Of a stretch of 64,000 nt of DNA, positions 50,199 through 58,511 are shown one piece after another. A program made the translations under genes and the position numbers. The notes below the pieces were generated by a model. The model was not told the origin of the DNA. It saw only the letters and a list, made by a program, of their open reading frames with translations, and did no database searches. The stretch comes from Georgenia thermotolerans. GTDB lineage: Bacteria; Actinomycetota; Actinomycetes; Actinomycetales; Actinomycetaceae. Each line of letters starts with the position of its first letter. Position 1 is the stretch's first letter. The stretch covers positions 1 to 64,000 of the forward strand of contig NZ_VUKF01000012.1 in the NCBI RefSeq assembly GCF_009193185.1, read 5' to 3'.

Positions 50199-51044
50199 AT
50201 GAGGCTGCTGCGCCACGGCGCCCCGGGCGCCGAGAGCCCCGCCGTCGAGCAGGACGGGCGGGCGTTCTCCCTCACCCCGCTCACCGGCGACGTCGACGGT
50301 GCCTTCCTCGCCGCCGACGGGATCGCCCGGACCCGGGAGGCGCTGGCCGCGGGGCGCCTGCCCGAGGTGGACCTCGCAGGGCAGCGCCTCGGCCCCCCGG
50401 TCGCCCGGCCCTCCGCCATCGTGTGCGTGGGGCAGAACTACGCCGCCCACGCCCGCGAGTCCGGCGCCGAGCCGCCGGTCACGCCGATCCTCTTCCTCAA
50501 GACGCCCAACACCGTCGTCGGGCCCCACGACGTCGTCGAGATCCCGCCGGGCAGCACCAGGACGGACTGGGAGGTCGAGCTCGCCGTCGTCATCGGCCGG
50601 CGGGCCGCCGAGCTGGCGACGCCGGAGGACGCCCTCGCCCACGTCGCCGGGTACACGATCGCCAACGACGTCTCCGAGCGGGCCTGGCAGCTCGAGCACT
50701 CCGGCGGGCAGTGGTCGAAGGGCAAGTGCGCGCCCACCTTCAACCCGCTGGGCCCCTATCTCGTGCCGGCCGACGAGGTCGACCCGGGTGCGCTGCGCAT
50801 CGGCTCGGCCGTCAACGGCGAGACGCGCCAGGACTCCACCACCGCCGACATGATCTTCCCCGTGCCCTACCTCGTCTGGCACATCAGCCAGTACCTCACC
50901 CTCGAGCCCGGCGACGTCATCGACACCGGCACCCCCGAGGGCGTGGCGCTGTCGGGGCGCTTCCCCTACCTGAGGGCCGGGGACGTCATGACGCTGCGGA
51001 TCGAGGGGCTGGGGGAGCAGCGGCAGGTGCTGCGCCAGCGCTGA
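50199..51044 (+). CDS. FAH-family hydrolase (2,4-diketo-3-deoxy-L-fuconate hydrolase type)
   Basis: TAGGAGGG at 50183-50190 contains the stop of the previous gene and serves the ATG at 50199 better than the GTG at 50193. The 281-residue protein has the fumarylacetoacetate hydrolase metal site: CVGQNYAAHARE, LKTPNTVVGP, DWEVELAVVIG (E-x-E), NDVSERAWQ, and TGTPEGVAL. In this operon it should split 2,4-diketo-3-deoxy-L-fuconate into pyruvate and L-lactate. Confidence 0.88.
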   Translation: MRLLRHGAPGAESPAVEQDGRAFSLTPLTGDVDGAFLAADGIARTREALAAGRLPEVDLAGQRLGPPVARPSAIVCVGQNYAAHARESGAEPPVTPILFLKTPNTVVGPHDVVEIPPGSTRTDWEVELAVVIGRRAAELATPEDALAHVAGYTIANDVSERAWQLEHSGGQWSKGKCAPTFNPLGPYLVPADEVDPGALRIGSAVNGETRQDSTTADMIFPVPYLVWHISQYLTLEPGDVIDTGTPEGVALSGRFPYLRAGDVMTLRIEGLGEQRQVLRQR

Positions 51045-51237
51045 GTGCGGCTCGTCCCTGCCGACCCCGTACTGAGGCTGAGATGCGCACGTGAACATCG
51101 GGTGTCACGCTGGGGGAGTTCAGGGGCGCGACCGGGCGGACCTGGATCCATCCCTCGGGCCGGCTCCCGGTCCATGCCATGACGGTGCGGTCAAGCAGTC
51201 GCCGCTGATGCGTTGCCGCCAGGTGGCGCGCGCACTG

Positions 51238-51915
51238 ATGGGGCTGCTGCACATGTACGACCTGACCCAGGTGACCCTGACCCGCACGGGATCGGACGGA
51301 TCCGCGCCCGTGCTCCGCTCCCTGGACCTGCACGTGGGCCGCGGTGAGGCCGTGGCGATCAGCGGGCCGGAGGGCGTCGGCAAGTCGGCGCTCCTGCGCG
51401 TCCTGGCCGGCGTCGAGCGCCCGCACACGGGCACCGTGCGCCTGCACGAGGAGAACCTCGCGGCGATGACGCCGAAGCGCCTGGCGCAGGTCCGCTCCCG
51501 GGACATCGGCTGGGTCTGCGCCCCGCCGAAGCTCGTCGGCTGGCTCAGCGTGCAGGACAACGTCGAGCTGGCGCTCGCGCGCCTGGGGGTGGCGAGCGAG
51601 GACCGGCGCGAGGCGGTCACCTCGTCGCTGGAGGCCGTCGGCCTCGAGCCGCTGCGCGACGTGCTGGTGGCCGACCTGGACGCCGGCACCCGGCAACGCG
51701 TCGCCGTCGCCCGGGGGCTGGCGGCCGGGGCGAGCGTGCTGCTGGTGGAGGAGCCGACCCGGGAGACCATGTCGCTGCTGGTGAACCTCTGGCAGCTGCT
51801 GGGCCTCACCCTTGTCGTGACGACGCGCGACGAGTCGGTCGCCGCCCGCGCGCAGCGCCGGGTGGTGCTCGCGGGCGGCTCGGTGCACGAACGCCCGCGG
51901 CGCGCCGCCAGCTGA
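51238..51915 (+). CDS. Degenerate ABC-type ATPase (LolD/MacB-like)
   Basis: Of several in-frame starts (51208, 51238, 51253) the ATG at 51238 has an AGGTGG at a usable distance. The 225-residue protein keeps Walker A (GPEGVGKS, 43-50), but the Q-loop reads VCAPP with no Gln (93-97), the signature is LDAGT instead of LSGGQ (147-151), Walker B is VLLVEEP (167-173) and the H-loop is TTRDE without His (195-199). It may bind ATP yet hydrolyse it poorly. No permease gene is adjacent; the neighbours are signalling genes, so a regulatory role or a partner encoded elsewhere is inferred. Confidence 0.78.
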   Translation: MGLLHMYDLTQVTLTRTGSDGSAPVLRSLDLHVGRGEAVAISGPEGVGKSALLRVLAGVERPHTGTVRLHEENLAAMTPKRLAQVRSRDIGWVCAPPKLVGWLSVQDNVELALARLGVASEDRREAVTSSLEAVGLEPLRDVLVADLDAGTRQRVAVARGLAAGASVLLVEEPTRETMSLLVNLWQLLGLTLVVTTRDESVAARAQRRVVLAGGSVHERPRRAAS

Positions 51916-51933
51916 CCGCAGCGGCCGCACCGC

Positions 51934-51951
51934 GCCGCGGCCCACCGCGGC
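51934..51951. terminator. GC hairpin between convergent genes
   Basis: GCCGCGG-CCCA-CCGCGGC is a perfect 7-bp stem with a 4-nt loop between the ends of the ABC and STAS genes. Confidence 0.5.
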
Positions 51952-51968
51952 GGCCGGTGACGCGGCGA

Positions 51969-52352
51969 TCACATGCCGGGATCGACCTCGACGACCTCGA
52001 CGGCCGAGCCCACGTTGGTCACCTCGAGCAGGAACCGCACCACGTCGGGCGGCTGGATCATCGTGAGCCGGGAGCTCGACCGGTGCGCGAGGTACGCGAG
52101 CATGGCGACCGCGGACGAGTCCATGAACCGCACGTGCCGGGCGTCCACCTGCACCGGCTTGCCACGGTCGACGGCCTCGGAGATCGCCTGACGCAGCTCG
52201 GCGGAGCACGAGATGTCGAGGTCACCCGCCAGGACGAGGCGGGTGGTGTCCGCAGCGGCGAGCAGGTGGACCGACCCGTCGGCGTCGGACTGGGGGTCGA
52301 CCGGGACGGCCTTGAGGTGGGGTCGGTCGCCGGTGAGGTCGTGCTCGCTCAT
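51969..52352 (-). CDS. STAS-domain anti-sigma factor antagonist
   Basis: AGAGGA precedes the ATG at 52352. The 127-residue protein has a STAS fold: TRLVLAGDLDISCSAELRQAI, then the phosphorylation loop VRFMDSSAVAMLAYL (Ser79/80) and PPDVVRFLLEVTNVG. It would bind an anti-sigma kinase in partner switching and be regulated by Ser phosphorylation. No RsbW-type kinase or sigma factor gene lies in the window. Confidence 0.9.
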   Translation of the reverse strand: MSEHDLTGDRPHLKAVPVDPQSDADGSVHLLAAADTTRLVLAGDLDISCSAELRQAISEAVDRGKPVQVDARHVRFMDSSAVAMLAYLAHRSSSRLTMIQPPDVVRFLLEVTNVGSAVEVVEVDPGM

Positions 52353-52483
52353 GGGGTCCTCTCGTCTTCCGCGGGTAGGCCTGCGGAACGGGCCCACCAG
52401 TGGTTTCGAGCGGACAGCGTGAGACTATGCCGCCGCCGGGCAGGGAGACAACCAGCGACGCGCGGGTCGGCGAGGCGCCGCCG

Positions 52484-53788
52484 TCAGGTCAGCAGCGACG
52501 TGCCTGCGGCGGTCTGCGTGACGATCCGCGCCGCCAGCGTGCGCAGCTTGACGTTGCTGTCCCGGCTCATCTTGACCAGCCGGCGGAATGCCTCCTCCGC
52601 GTCGCACGAGAACGTGGCCATGAGGATGCCCTTGGCCTGGTCGATGGTGGCCCGTGAGTCCAGCGCCGCGCCGAGGTTCCGGGCGAGGTCCTCCAGCTCC
52701 GCCTTGAGGTCGATCTCGTGGACCGCGGCCGCCGCGGCGCTCGCGAGCAGCTCCGCGACCTCGACGCGCTCGGCGTCCCACGCGTGCGCGCCCGGTGCGT
52801 AGACGTTGAGCACGCCCACGCGCTCGTCGCCGACCTCCACCGGCACGGCGAGGACGGAGCGGGCGCCGGTGCCCCGGGACCGCGCGGTGAACCGTGGCCA
52901 CCGGGCGTCGTGCTCGAGGTCTTGGACGACGACCGTCTCGTGCCCCTGCCAGGCCGCCTGGCACGGGCCCTCCTGGGCCACCATCTGGGCGCCGTCGACG
53001 GCTTGGGCGAACGCCGACGTGGTGGCGACCACCTCCGGCCGCACCGGCTCACCCGCCGTGACGCTGACGGCGGCCCCCTCACCGAGAGCCTGGGCGCAGA
53101 TGTCCGCCACCTCCTCGAGGTCGGAGCGGCGGTCGTGCCGGCGCAGGGGCAGCTCGGTCAGCCGCACCAGGGCGTGCGCCAGGGCGTGCCGGTACCCCGC
53201 GGTCACCAGCCGCCCGGACTCCTCCTCCGTGGGCAGGAGCACCCAGGTCGCCTCGGCCGAGGACGCGTCCGGGTCCAGCACCACCGTCACGTCCGCCTCG
53301 ACGCGGACGGCCTGACGGTGGCGCCCGAACAGGGTGACGACCTGACGGAAGGAGCCGGCGTCGTCGACCGCGGCGGTGAGGCGCCGGCGCAGCTCGGGCC
53401 GGTCGGGGGCGTCGACCAGGGCGAAGAGCGGCTTGCGGACCAACCTGTCGACCCGCAGGCCCAGCAGCGCGGCCGCCGCAGCGTTGACGGACCTGAGGAC
53501 GCCGGTGGCGTCGGTGGTGACGATGGCCGCGGGCAGCACGGCGAGCAGCCGTTCGTGCTGCCACCGCCCCATGCGGTGGCTCTCCGCCAGGCGTGCGAGC
53601 TCGGCCTGCTGGGCCCGGACCTCCTCGTCGGCCGCCCGCAGCTCCTCCTGGGCGGACTCGAGCCCTTGCAGCAGCGCCTCGATGTCGGGCCGCTCCCGCA
53701 GGCGGACGATGTACCGCTCGATGGCGGCGAGCTCGTCGGTGAAGGCCTTCTCGTCGTCGAACGGGCCGGCGCCCGGACGTTGTGGCAT
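52484..53788 (-). CDS. PAS-GAF-ANTAR signalling protein
   Basis: GGGGAG lies before the ATG at 53788. The 434-residue protein has an N-terminal helical/coiled segment (ALLQGLESAQEELRAADEEVRAQQ), a PAS domain (VLPAAIVTTDATGVLRSVNAAAAALLG), a GAF domain with the typical GPCQAAWQGHETVVVQDL and RSVLAVPVEVGDERVGVLNVYAP, and a C-terminal ANTAR domain (DSRATIDQAKGILMATFSCDAEEAFRRLVKMS). ANTAR binds paired RNA hairpins to prevent termination, so this is a sensor acting on transcript elongation. Confidence 0.92.
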   Translation of the reverse strand: MPQRPGAGPFDDEKAFTDELAAIERYIVRLRERPDIEALLQGLESAQEELRAADEEVRAQQAELARLAESHRMGRWQHERLLAVLPAAIVTTDATGVLRSVNAAAAALLGLRVDRLVRKPLFALVDAPDRPELRRRLTAAVDDAGSFRQVVTLFGRHRQAVRVEADVTVVLDPDASSAEATWVLLPTEEESGRLVTAGYRHALAHALVRLTELPLRRHDRRSDLEEVADICAQALGEGAAVSVTAGEPVRPEVVATTSAFAQAVDGAQMVAQEGPCQAAWQGHETVVVQDLEHDARWPRFTARSRGTGARSVLAVPVEVGDERVGVLNVYAPGAHAWDAERVEVAELLASAAAAAVHEIDLKAELEDLARNLGAALDSRATIDQAKGILMATFSCDAEEAFRRLVKMSRDSNVKLRTLAARIVTQTAAGTSLLT

Positions 53789-53869
53789 GTGCTGCTCCCC
53801 GCTCGTCGGCGGTCGACCCGTCGCCCGGTCTGGTGAGACACCCAGCCGCGGCGACCAGCCCTTCGAGCG

Positions 53870-53875
53870 TAGCGT
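53870..53875 (+). promoter_or_regulatory. -10 element of the 53882 operon
   Basis: TAGCGT ends 6 bases before the GTG at 53882, suggesting a leaderless first gene for the cheB-cheR operon. Confidence 0.5.
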
Positions 53876-53881
53876 GAAGGC

Positions 53882-54241
53882 GTGGACGAGGCGCGGGCGA
53901 GCGAGGCGCGGCGGCGTGGGTCCCTGGCTGCCGAGCGCACCGGTGAGCTGGCCGCTCTCAGGCTCCGGCTCGCCGCCGGTGGGGACCTCACCGAGGACGA
54001 CCTCGCTCTCGCCACGCGTCGGGCGGAGGAGTCGCGCCGGCTCGCGGCCGATGCCCGCGCGCGGGCCGCCAGCGCGCACTGTCACGCGGCGCAGGCGCAC
54101 GACGCCGCGGCGGCCGTGCTCGAGGCCGCGGGCAGCCCCGCTCGCGCCGCGGAGCACCGCACGGCCTCCCGGGCGGACCTCGAGGCCGAGCTCGCCGACG
54201 AGGACGGCACGACGGACGGAGACGCAGATGGCCACTCGTGA
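53882..54241 (+). CDS. Small Ala-rich helical protein, unknown
   Basis: The 119-residue product is a continuous Ala/Arg/Glu-rich helix pair (RTGELAALRLRLAAGGDLTEDDLALATRRAEESRRLAADARAR) with an acidic C-terminus. It overlaps the CheB-like gene by 14 bases and is probably co-translated with it. The family is not recognised; the operon suggests a partner in the CheB/CheR signalling unit (inference). Confidence 0.65.
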   Translation: MDEARASEARRRGSLAAERTGELAALRLRLAAGGDLTEDDLALATRRAEESRRLAADARARAASAHCHAAQAHDAAAAVLEAAGSPARAAEHRTASRADLEAELADEDGTTDGDADGHS

Positions 54242-55265
54242 TGTCGTCGTCGTCGGCGCCTCCGCCGGCGGTGTGGAGGCGCTGCGCATGCTGGTCGGCG
54301 GACTGCCCGCCGACTTCCCCGGGACCCTCCTGGTGGTCCTCCACATCCCGGCGATCGGCGGCAGCGCGCTGCCGACGATCCTCGCCCGCACCGGGCCGCT
54401 GCCGGTGCGTCACGCCCGTGAGGGCGACCGGCTCGAGCCCGGGCACATCCTCGTCGCCCCGCCCGACCAGCACCTCATCGTCTACGACGGCGCCGTCACC
54501 CTCTCGCGCGGCCCCAAGGAGAACGGGCACCGCCCTGCCGTCGACGTGCTCTTCCGCTCGGCGGCCAAGGTGCTCGGCCCGCGCGTGGTCTCCGTCGTGC
54601 TCTCCGGCGCGCTGGACGACGGCGCCGCCGGCACCGTGGCCGTGAAGCTGCGCGGCGGCCTCGCCGTCTGCCAGGACCCGGCCGACGCCCTCCACGCTTC
54701 CATGCCGGCCTCCGCGATGCAGGCCGCGGAGGTCGACCACGTCGTGCCGGCGGCCCAGCTCGCCGGACTCCTCACCCGCCTGGTCACCGAGGAGGTCCCG
54801 GACGACCCGGGCGCCGTCTCGGCCCTGATGGAGATCGAGGCCGCCATGGCGAACCTGGACGAAGAGGCCCTGAACGCCGCCGAGCGCCCGGGCCGCCCGG
54901 CGGGCTACTCGTGCCCCGACTGCCACGGAACCCTCTTCGAGATCACCGAGGGCGGCCTCGTGCGGTTCCGCTGCCGCGTCGGCCACGCGTGGTCCCTGGC
55001 CAGCCTCGTGGCGCAGCAGTCCTCGTCGGTCGAGGGTGCGCTGTGGCTGGCGCTGCGCACGCTGGAGGAGAAGGCCGCCCTGACCAGGCGGCTGGGGCGG
55101 CGCGCCGCCGAGAAGGGGCACCAGCTAGCCGGGGAGGCGTTCGACCGGGAGGCCACGGAGGTGCTCGCGGCCGCCACCACGCTGCGCGACCTCATCGACG
55201 CCCTCACTGAGCGCGACCCGTACGGGGCGGTCGAGACCGAGGTGGCCGGTGAGCGAGAAGCCTGA
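54228..55265 (+). CDS. CheB-like methylesterase with C-terminal zinc-ribbon-like segment
   Basis: GGAGACG precedes the ATG at 54228. Residues 1-190 form a CheB catalytic domain without a receiver domain: GASAGGVEAL (S12), VVLHIP (H39), VVLSGALDDGAAGT (D130 or D131), and SMPASAMQAAEVDHVVP. The C-terminal part has CPDC and then CRVGH, a possible zinc site seen in this actinobacterial subgroup, followed by a helix. Without Che kinases or receptors nearby, it is more likely part of a stress or light signalling unit with the CheR-PAS protein. Confidence 0.88.
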   Translation: MATRDVVVVGASAGGVEALRMLVGGLPADFPGTLLVVLHIPAIGGSALPTILARTGPLPVRHAREGDRLEPGHILVAPPDQHLIVYDGAVTLSRGPKENGHRPAVDVLFRSAAKVLGPRVVSVVLSGALDDGAAGTVAVKLRGGLAVCQDPADALHASMPASAMQAAEVDHVVPAAQLAGLLTRLVTEEVPDDPGAVSALMEIEAAMANLDEEALNAAERPGRPAGYSCPDCHGTLFEITEGGLVRFRCRVGHAWSLASLVAQQSSSVEGALWLALRTLEEKAALTRRLGRRAAEKGHQLAGEAFDREATEVLAAATTLRDLIDALTERDPYGAVETEVAGEREA

Positions 55266-57204
55266 GGCGACCGCGCCCGATCCGACCGCCGCGGGCGCGG
55301 GCGCGGAGGAGCCGGCCCGGGCGCAGCCCGGAGCGAGTAACGGCGCGGGCGAGCGGCCGGCGTCGCCGGAGAACGCCACCGTGCCGGAGAACGCCACCCT
55401 CGAGGCGCTGCTGCGCTACCTCAAGGACGAGCGCGGGTTCGACTTCACCGGATACAAGCGGGCGAGCCTCACGCGCCGGGTGATGCGACGGATGGCGGCG
55501 GTGGGAGCGTCCTCCTTCGAGGAGTACCACGACTATCTCCTCGTCCACCCCCTCGAGTTCACCGCGCTGTTCAACACGATCCTCATTAACGTCACCAGCT
55601 TCTTCCGCGACGTCGCCGCCTGGCGGTACCTCGCCGACAAGATCGTTCCCGACCTCATCGCCGTCCGGGTGGGCCAGCCCATCCGGGTGTGGAGCGCTGG
55701 CTGCGCCTCGGGGGAGGAGGCGTACAGCCTCTCCATGGTCCTCGCCGAGGCCCTCGGCCTCGACGAGCTGCGCGAGCGGGTGAAGATCTACGCCACCGAC
55801 GTCGACGAGGAGGCCCTGAACTACGCCCGCCAGGGTTCCTACACGGAGGTCGAGGTGGATGCCGTGCCGCCGGCGCTGCGGGAGAAGTACCTCGAGCAGG
55901 TGGGCCAGCGGTTCGTCTTCCGCAAGGAGCTGCGCCGGGCCGTCATCTTCGGGCGCAACGATCTGGTCCAGGACGCCCCGATCTCTCACGTCGACATCCT
56001 GGCGTGCCGCAACACGCTGATGTACTTCAACGCCGAGACCCAGTCGCAGATCCTCAGCCGGTTCCACTTCGCGCTGCGACCCGACGGCGTGCTCTTCCTC
56101 GGCAAGGCCGAGATGCTGCTCACCCACGCCGCGCAGTTCCGCCCCGTGGAGCTGCGCAGCAGGTTCTTCCGCAAGGTGCCCGTCGAGGTTCGCGACCGGC
56201 GGTTCCTCCTGCCCCAGGGCATGGATCCGGGGGCGGGCGCCGAGCTGGCGCGGCTGCGGCAGGCGGCCCTCATGGCGGCCCTGTCCGCGCAGGTCGTCCT
56301 CGACGGGCGCAACAACGTGGCCCTCGTCAACCACCGGGCCACCGAGGTCTTCCGCATCACCACTCGGGACGTCGGCCGCCCGTTCCAGGACCTGGAGCTC
56401 TCGTACCGGCCCGTCGAGCTGCGCACGCACGTCGAGGAGGCGGTCACCACCCGCCGGCCGGTCTTCCTGCGGGACGTGCGGTGGTCCCGGGGCGGGCGCA
56501 CCGAGGCCACCTACGACGTCCACATCACCCCGCTCGCCGACCAGTCGGGCCGGCTCGGCGTGATGATCACGTTCGACGACGTGACACCCTTCCGCCAGCT
56601 GCACAAAGACCTCGAGATCGCCAACCTCCAGCTCGAGACGGCGTACGAAGAGCTCCAGTCCACGAACGAGGAGCTCGAGACGACGAACGAGGAGCTCCAG
56701 TCCACCGTGGAGGAGCTCGAGACGACCAACGAGGAGCTCCAGTCCACCAACGAGGAGCTCGAGACGATGAACGAGGAGCTGCAGTCGATGAACGACGAGC
56801 TCCACGTGACGAACGAGGCCCTGGAGGAGGGGCAGGAGGAGATCGGGCGGCTGAACGCCTTCATGACCGCGGTGCTGGGCAGCCTCACCAGCGGCATCGC
56901 CGTGGTGGGCGACGACCTGCGGATCATGGCGTGGAACGCCACCGCCGAGGAGCTGTGGGGGGTGCGCACCGACGAGGCCCTCGGCCAGCACCTGCTCAAC
57001 CTCGACATCGGGCTGCCGGTGGACGAGCTACGTCAGCCCCTGTGGAACCAGCTGACCGGCGACGGCGCCGAGCCGGAGCGGCTGGTGCTGCCCGCCGTCA
57101 ACCGGCGCGGTCGCCCGCTGCAGGTCAAGGTCACCGTCTCGCGACTCTCGGCCGACTCCGAGGAGCCGAGCGGCGCGATCGTCGTCATGGACCCGGCCGG
57201 CTGA
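55249..57204 (+). CDS. CheR methyltransferase-PAS fusion with coiled-coil repeat
   Basis: The GTG at 55249 overlaps the CheB-like gene by 17 bases and follows GAGGTGG. The 651-residue protein has a disordered N-terminus (1-48), a CheR domain with NVTSFFRD (114-121), SAGCASGEEAYS (149-160), ATDVDEEALNYAR and CRNTLMYF, a PAS-like region, then a coiled coil made of repeated EELQSTNEELETTN units, and a C-terminal PAS domain. In many bacteria CheB, CheR, PAS and a histidine kinase form one polypeptide; here CheB and CheR-PAS are separate and the kinase part is absent. Confidence 0.9.
   Translation: MSEKPEATAPDPTAAGAGAEEPARAQPGASNGAGERPASPENATVPENATLEALLRYLKDERGFDFTGYKRASLTRRVMRRMAAVGASSFEEYHDYLLVHPLEFTALFNTILINVTSFFRDVAAWRYLADKIVPDLIAVRVGQPIRVWSAGCASGEEAYSLSMVLAEALGLDELRERVKIYATDVDEEALNYARQGSYTEVEVDAVPPALREKYLEQVGQRFVFRKELRRAVIFGRNDLVQDAPISHVDILACRNTLMYFNAETQSQILSRFHFALRPDGVLFLGKAEMLLTHAAQFRPVELRSRFFRKVPVEVRDRRFLLPQGMDPGAGAELARLRQAALMAALSAQVVLDGRNNVALVNHRATEVFRITTRDVGRPFQDLELSYRPVELRTHVEEAVTTRRPVFLRDVRWSRGGRTEATYDVHITPLADQSGRLGVMITFDDVTPFRQLHKDLEIANLQLETAYEELQSTNEELETTNEELQSTVEELETTNEELQSTNEELETMNEELQSMNDELHVTNEALEEGQEEIGRLNAFMTAVLGSLTSGIAVVGDDLRIMAWNATAEELWGVRTDEALGQHLLNLDIGLPVDELRQPLWNQLTGDGAEPERLVLPAVNRRGRPLQVKVTVSRLSADSEEPSGAIVVMDPAG
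56650..56815 (+). repeat. 42-nt coding repeat (14-residue coiled-coil unit)
   Basis: The unit gagctccagtccaccaacga and its partner gagctcgagacgacgaacga alternate three to four times with small changes. They encode EELQSTNEELETTN, the coiled-coil linker between the CheR/PAS part and the terminal PAS domain. Confidence 0.85.
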
Positions 57205-57220
57205 GGGCCGCCCCCGCCCG

Positions 57221-57238
57221 GCGCGTCACCGCACGCGC
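57221..57238. terminator. GC hairpin between convergent genes
   Basis: GCGCGT-CACCGC-ACGCGC is a perfect 6-bp stem with a 6-nt loop between the CheR-PAS gene and the small Cys-rich gene. Confidence 0.4.
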
Positions 57239-57250
57239 GGCGTGCCCCCC

Positions 57251-57448
57251 TCAGAGGTCGTCGTGGCCCACGGCGCCGCAGTGCTCGCAGAAGCCGGCGA
57301 CGACGATCGCCGGCCCCCGGGAGAAGTCGCACCACACCCGGTCCGGGTCGGCGGCGGGGTCGACGTCGTCGGCCATGCCCTCCGCGACGTCGGCCAGGCC
57401 CCAGGCCTGCTCCATCTCGAGGTCGACCTCGAGCGCGATGGCGGTCAT
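57251..57448 (-). CDS. Small Cys-containing protein (65 aa)
   Basis: GAAGGGGGAA precedes the ATG at 57448, a strong site that selects this start over a longer in-frame one. The product starts MTAIALEVDLEMEQAWGLAD and ends with WCDF and FCEHCGAVGH, three Cys and a His that could hold one zinc ion. No family is recognised. Confidence 0.6.
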   Translation of the reverse strand: MTAIALEVDLEMEQAWGLADVAEGMADDVDPAADPDRVWCDFSRGPAIVVAGFCEHCGAVGHDDL

Positions 57449-57565
57449 GTGCTTCCCCCTTCGTCCGCAACGTTCGGTCGGTTCCACGATGAACCCGACC
57501 ACTGACATCGGCGGGGACCGACGCGCCGAGGAGGACCACGTGGCGGGGGGGAGCCGCGCGACGGC

Positions 57566-58441
57566 TCAGCGGCGCAGCGTCCCGGCCGCCGCCCTGACGG
57601 CGGCGGTGATGCGGTCGAGGTGCGCCGACCGCAGCCGCCAGCACTGCCAGTACAGCGGCACGTCGACCCGGTCCCGGGCGTCGAGCCGCACCAGGCGCCC
57701 GGTCCGCAGGTCGTCGCCGAGCTGGGCCTCCGGCACCGCGCCCCAGCCCAGCCCGGCCCGCACGGCGGAGAGGAAGCCCTCGGAGGAGGGGACCACGTGG
57801 GCTCGGGCGGCCGCCGGCACCCCGTGTGCGGCGAGCAGCCGGTCCTGCAGCTCGTCCTTGGCGTTGAAGCGGACGACCGGCATCTCCGCCCAGTCCGGGC
57901 CGCCACCGGTGGCGTGGCGCCGGGCGAGGGCCGGGGTGGCCACCGGCAGGTAGCGCATGGTGCCCAGCCGCTCGACCGCGCAGCCCTGCACCGCGACGGG
58001 GTCGGAGGTCACCGCCCCCAGGACGGCGCCGGTGCGCAGCAGGGTCGCGGAGTGGTCCTGGTCCTCCACCTCCAGCCGCAGCGCGACGTCGTCCCACGCC
58101 GCGCACTCGGCGAGGACGCCGACGAACCAGGTGGCCAGCGAGTCGGCGTTGACCGCGACAGGCAGGTCCAGGGTGGGGGCGTCGCCGGCGGCGAGCTCGG
58201 CGACGGCCTCGCGCTCGAGCAGCTGCTGCTGGCGGGCCAGGCGCAGCAGCACGGCACCGGCGGCGGTGGTGCGCACCGGCGTCGTGCGCACGAGGACGAC
58301 CTGCCCGAGCTGGGACTCCAGGGCGCGGATGCGCTGGCTGATCGCCGACGGCGTCACGGACAGGTGCCGGGCGGCGGCGTCGAAGGTGCCGTGGTCGACG
58401 ATGGCGACCAGGGCGGCGAGCTGGTCCGTGCGGAAGGACAT
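57566..58441 (-). CDS. lysG: LysR-type regulator of LysG/ArgP family
   Basis: The 291-residue LTTR has the helix-turn-helix FRTDQLAALVAIVDHGTFDAAARHLSVTPSAISQRIRALESQLGQ and the LysG/ArgP-type effector domain (LPVAVNADSLATWFVGVL, VVRFNAKDELQDRLL). It activates the divergent exporter in response to intracellular Lys or Arg. A TAGCAT box (58448-58453, minus strand) ends 6 bases before the ATG, so the mRNA is probably leaderless. Confidence 0.9.
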   Translation of the reverse strand: MSFRTDQLAALVAIVDHGTFDAAARHLSVTPSAISQRIRALESQLGQVVLVRTTPVRTTAAGAVLLRLARQQQLLEREAVAELAAGDAPTLDLPVAVNADSLATWFVGVLAECAAWDDVALRLEVEDQDHSATLLRTGAVLGAVTSDPVAVQGCAVERLGTMRYLPVATPALARRHATGGGPDWAEMPVVRFNAKDELQDRLLAAHGVPAAARAHVVPSSEGFLSAVRAGLGWGAVPEAQLGDDLRTGRLVRLDARDRVDVPLYWQCWRLRSAHLDRITAAVRAAAGTLRR

Positions 58442-58447
58442 GAAGCA

Positions 58448-58504
58448 ATGCTAATGATCGTGAAGAAACCTTCGCTTCCCTTCACGCGGCGCTCTGCCTA
58501 GGGT
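58448..58504. promoter_or_regulatory. Divergent lysG/lysE promoters and operator
   Basis: TAGCAT (58448-58453, minus) serves lysG and TAGGGT (58499-58504, plus) serves lysE, each about 7 bases from its start codon. Between them GTGAAG (58460-58465) and CTTCAC (58480-58485) form a dyad with a 14-base spacer, a LysR-type binding site. Confidence 0.7.
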
Positions 58505-58511
58505 CCATCGG

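Noticed and set aside
56650-56815. 42-nt tandem repeat as a non-coding minisatellite
   Set aside because: The repeat is in frame and gives a regular coiled coil typical of CheR-PAS linkers.
51969-57204. A chemotaxis operon
   Set aside because: Only CheB- and CheR-like domains are present; there is no MCP, CheA, CheW, CheY or flagellar gene.
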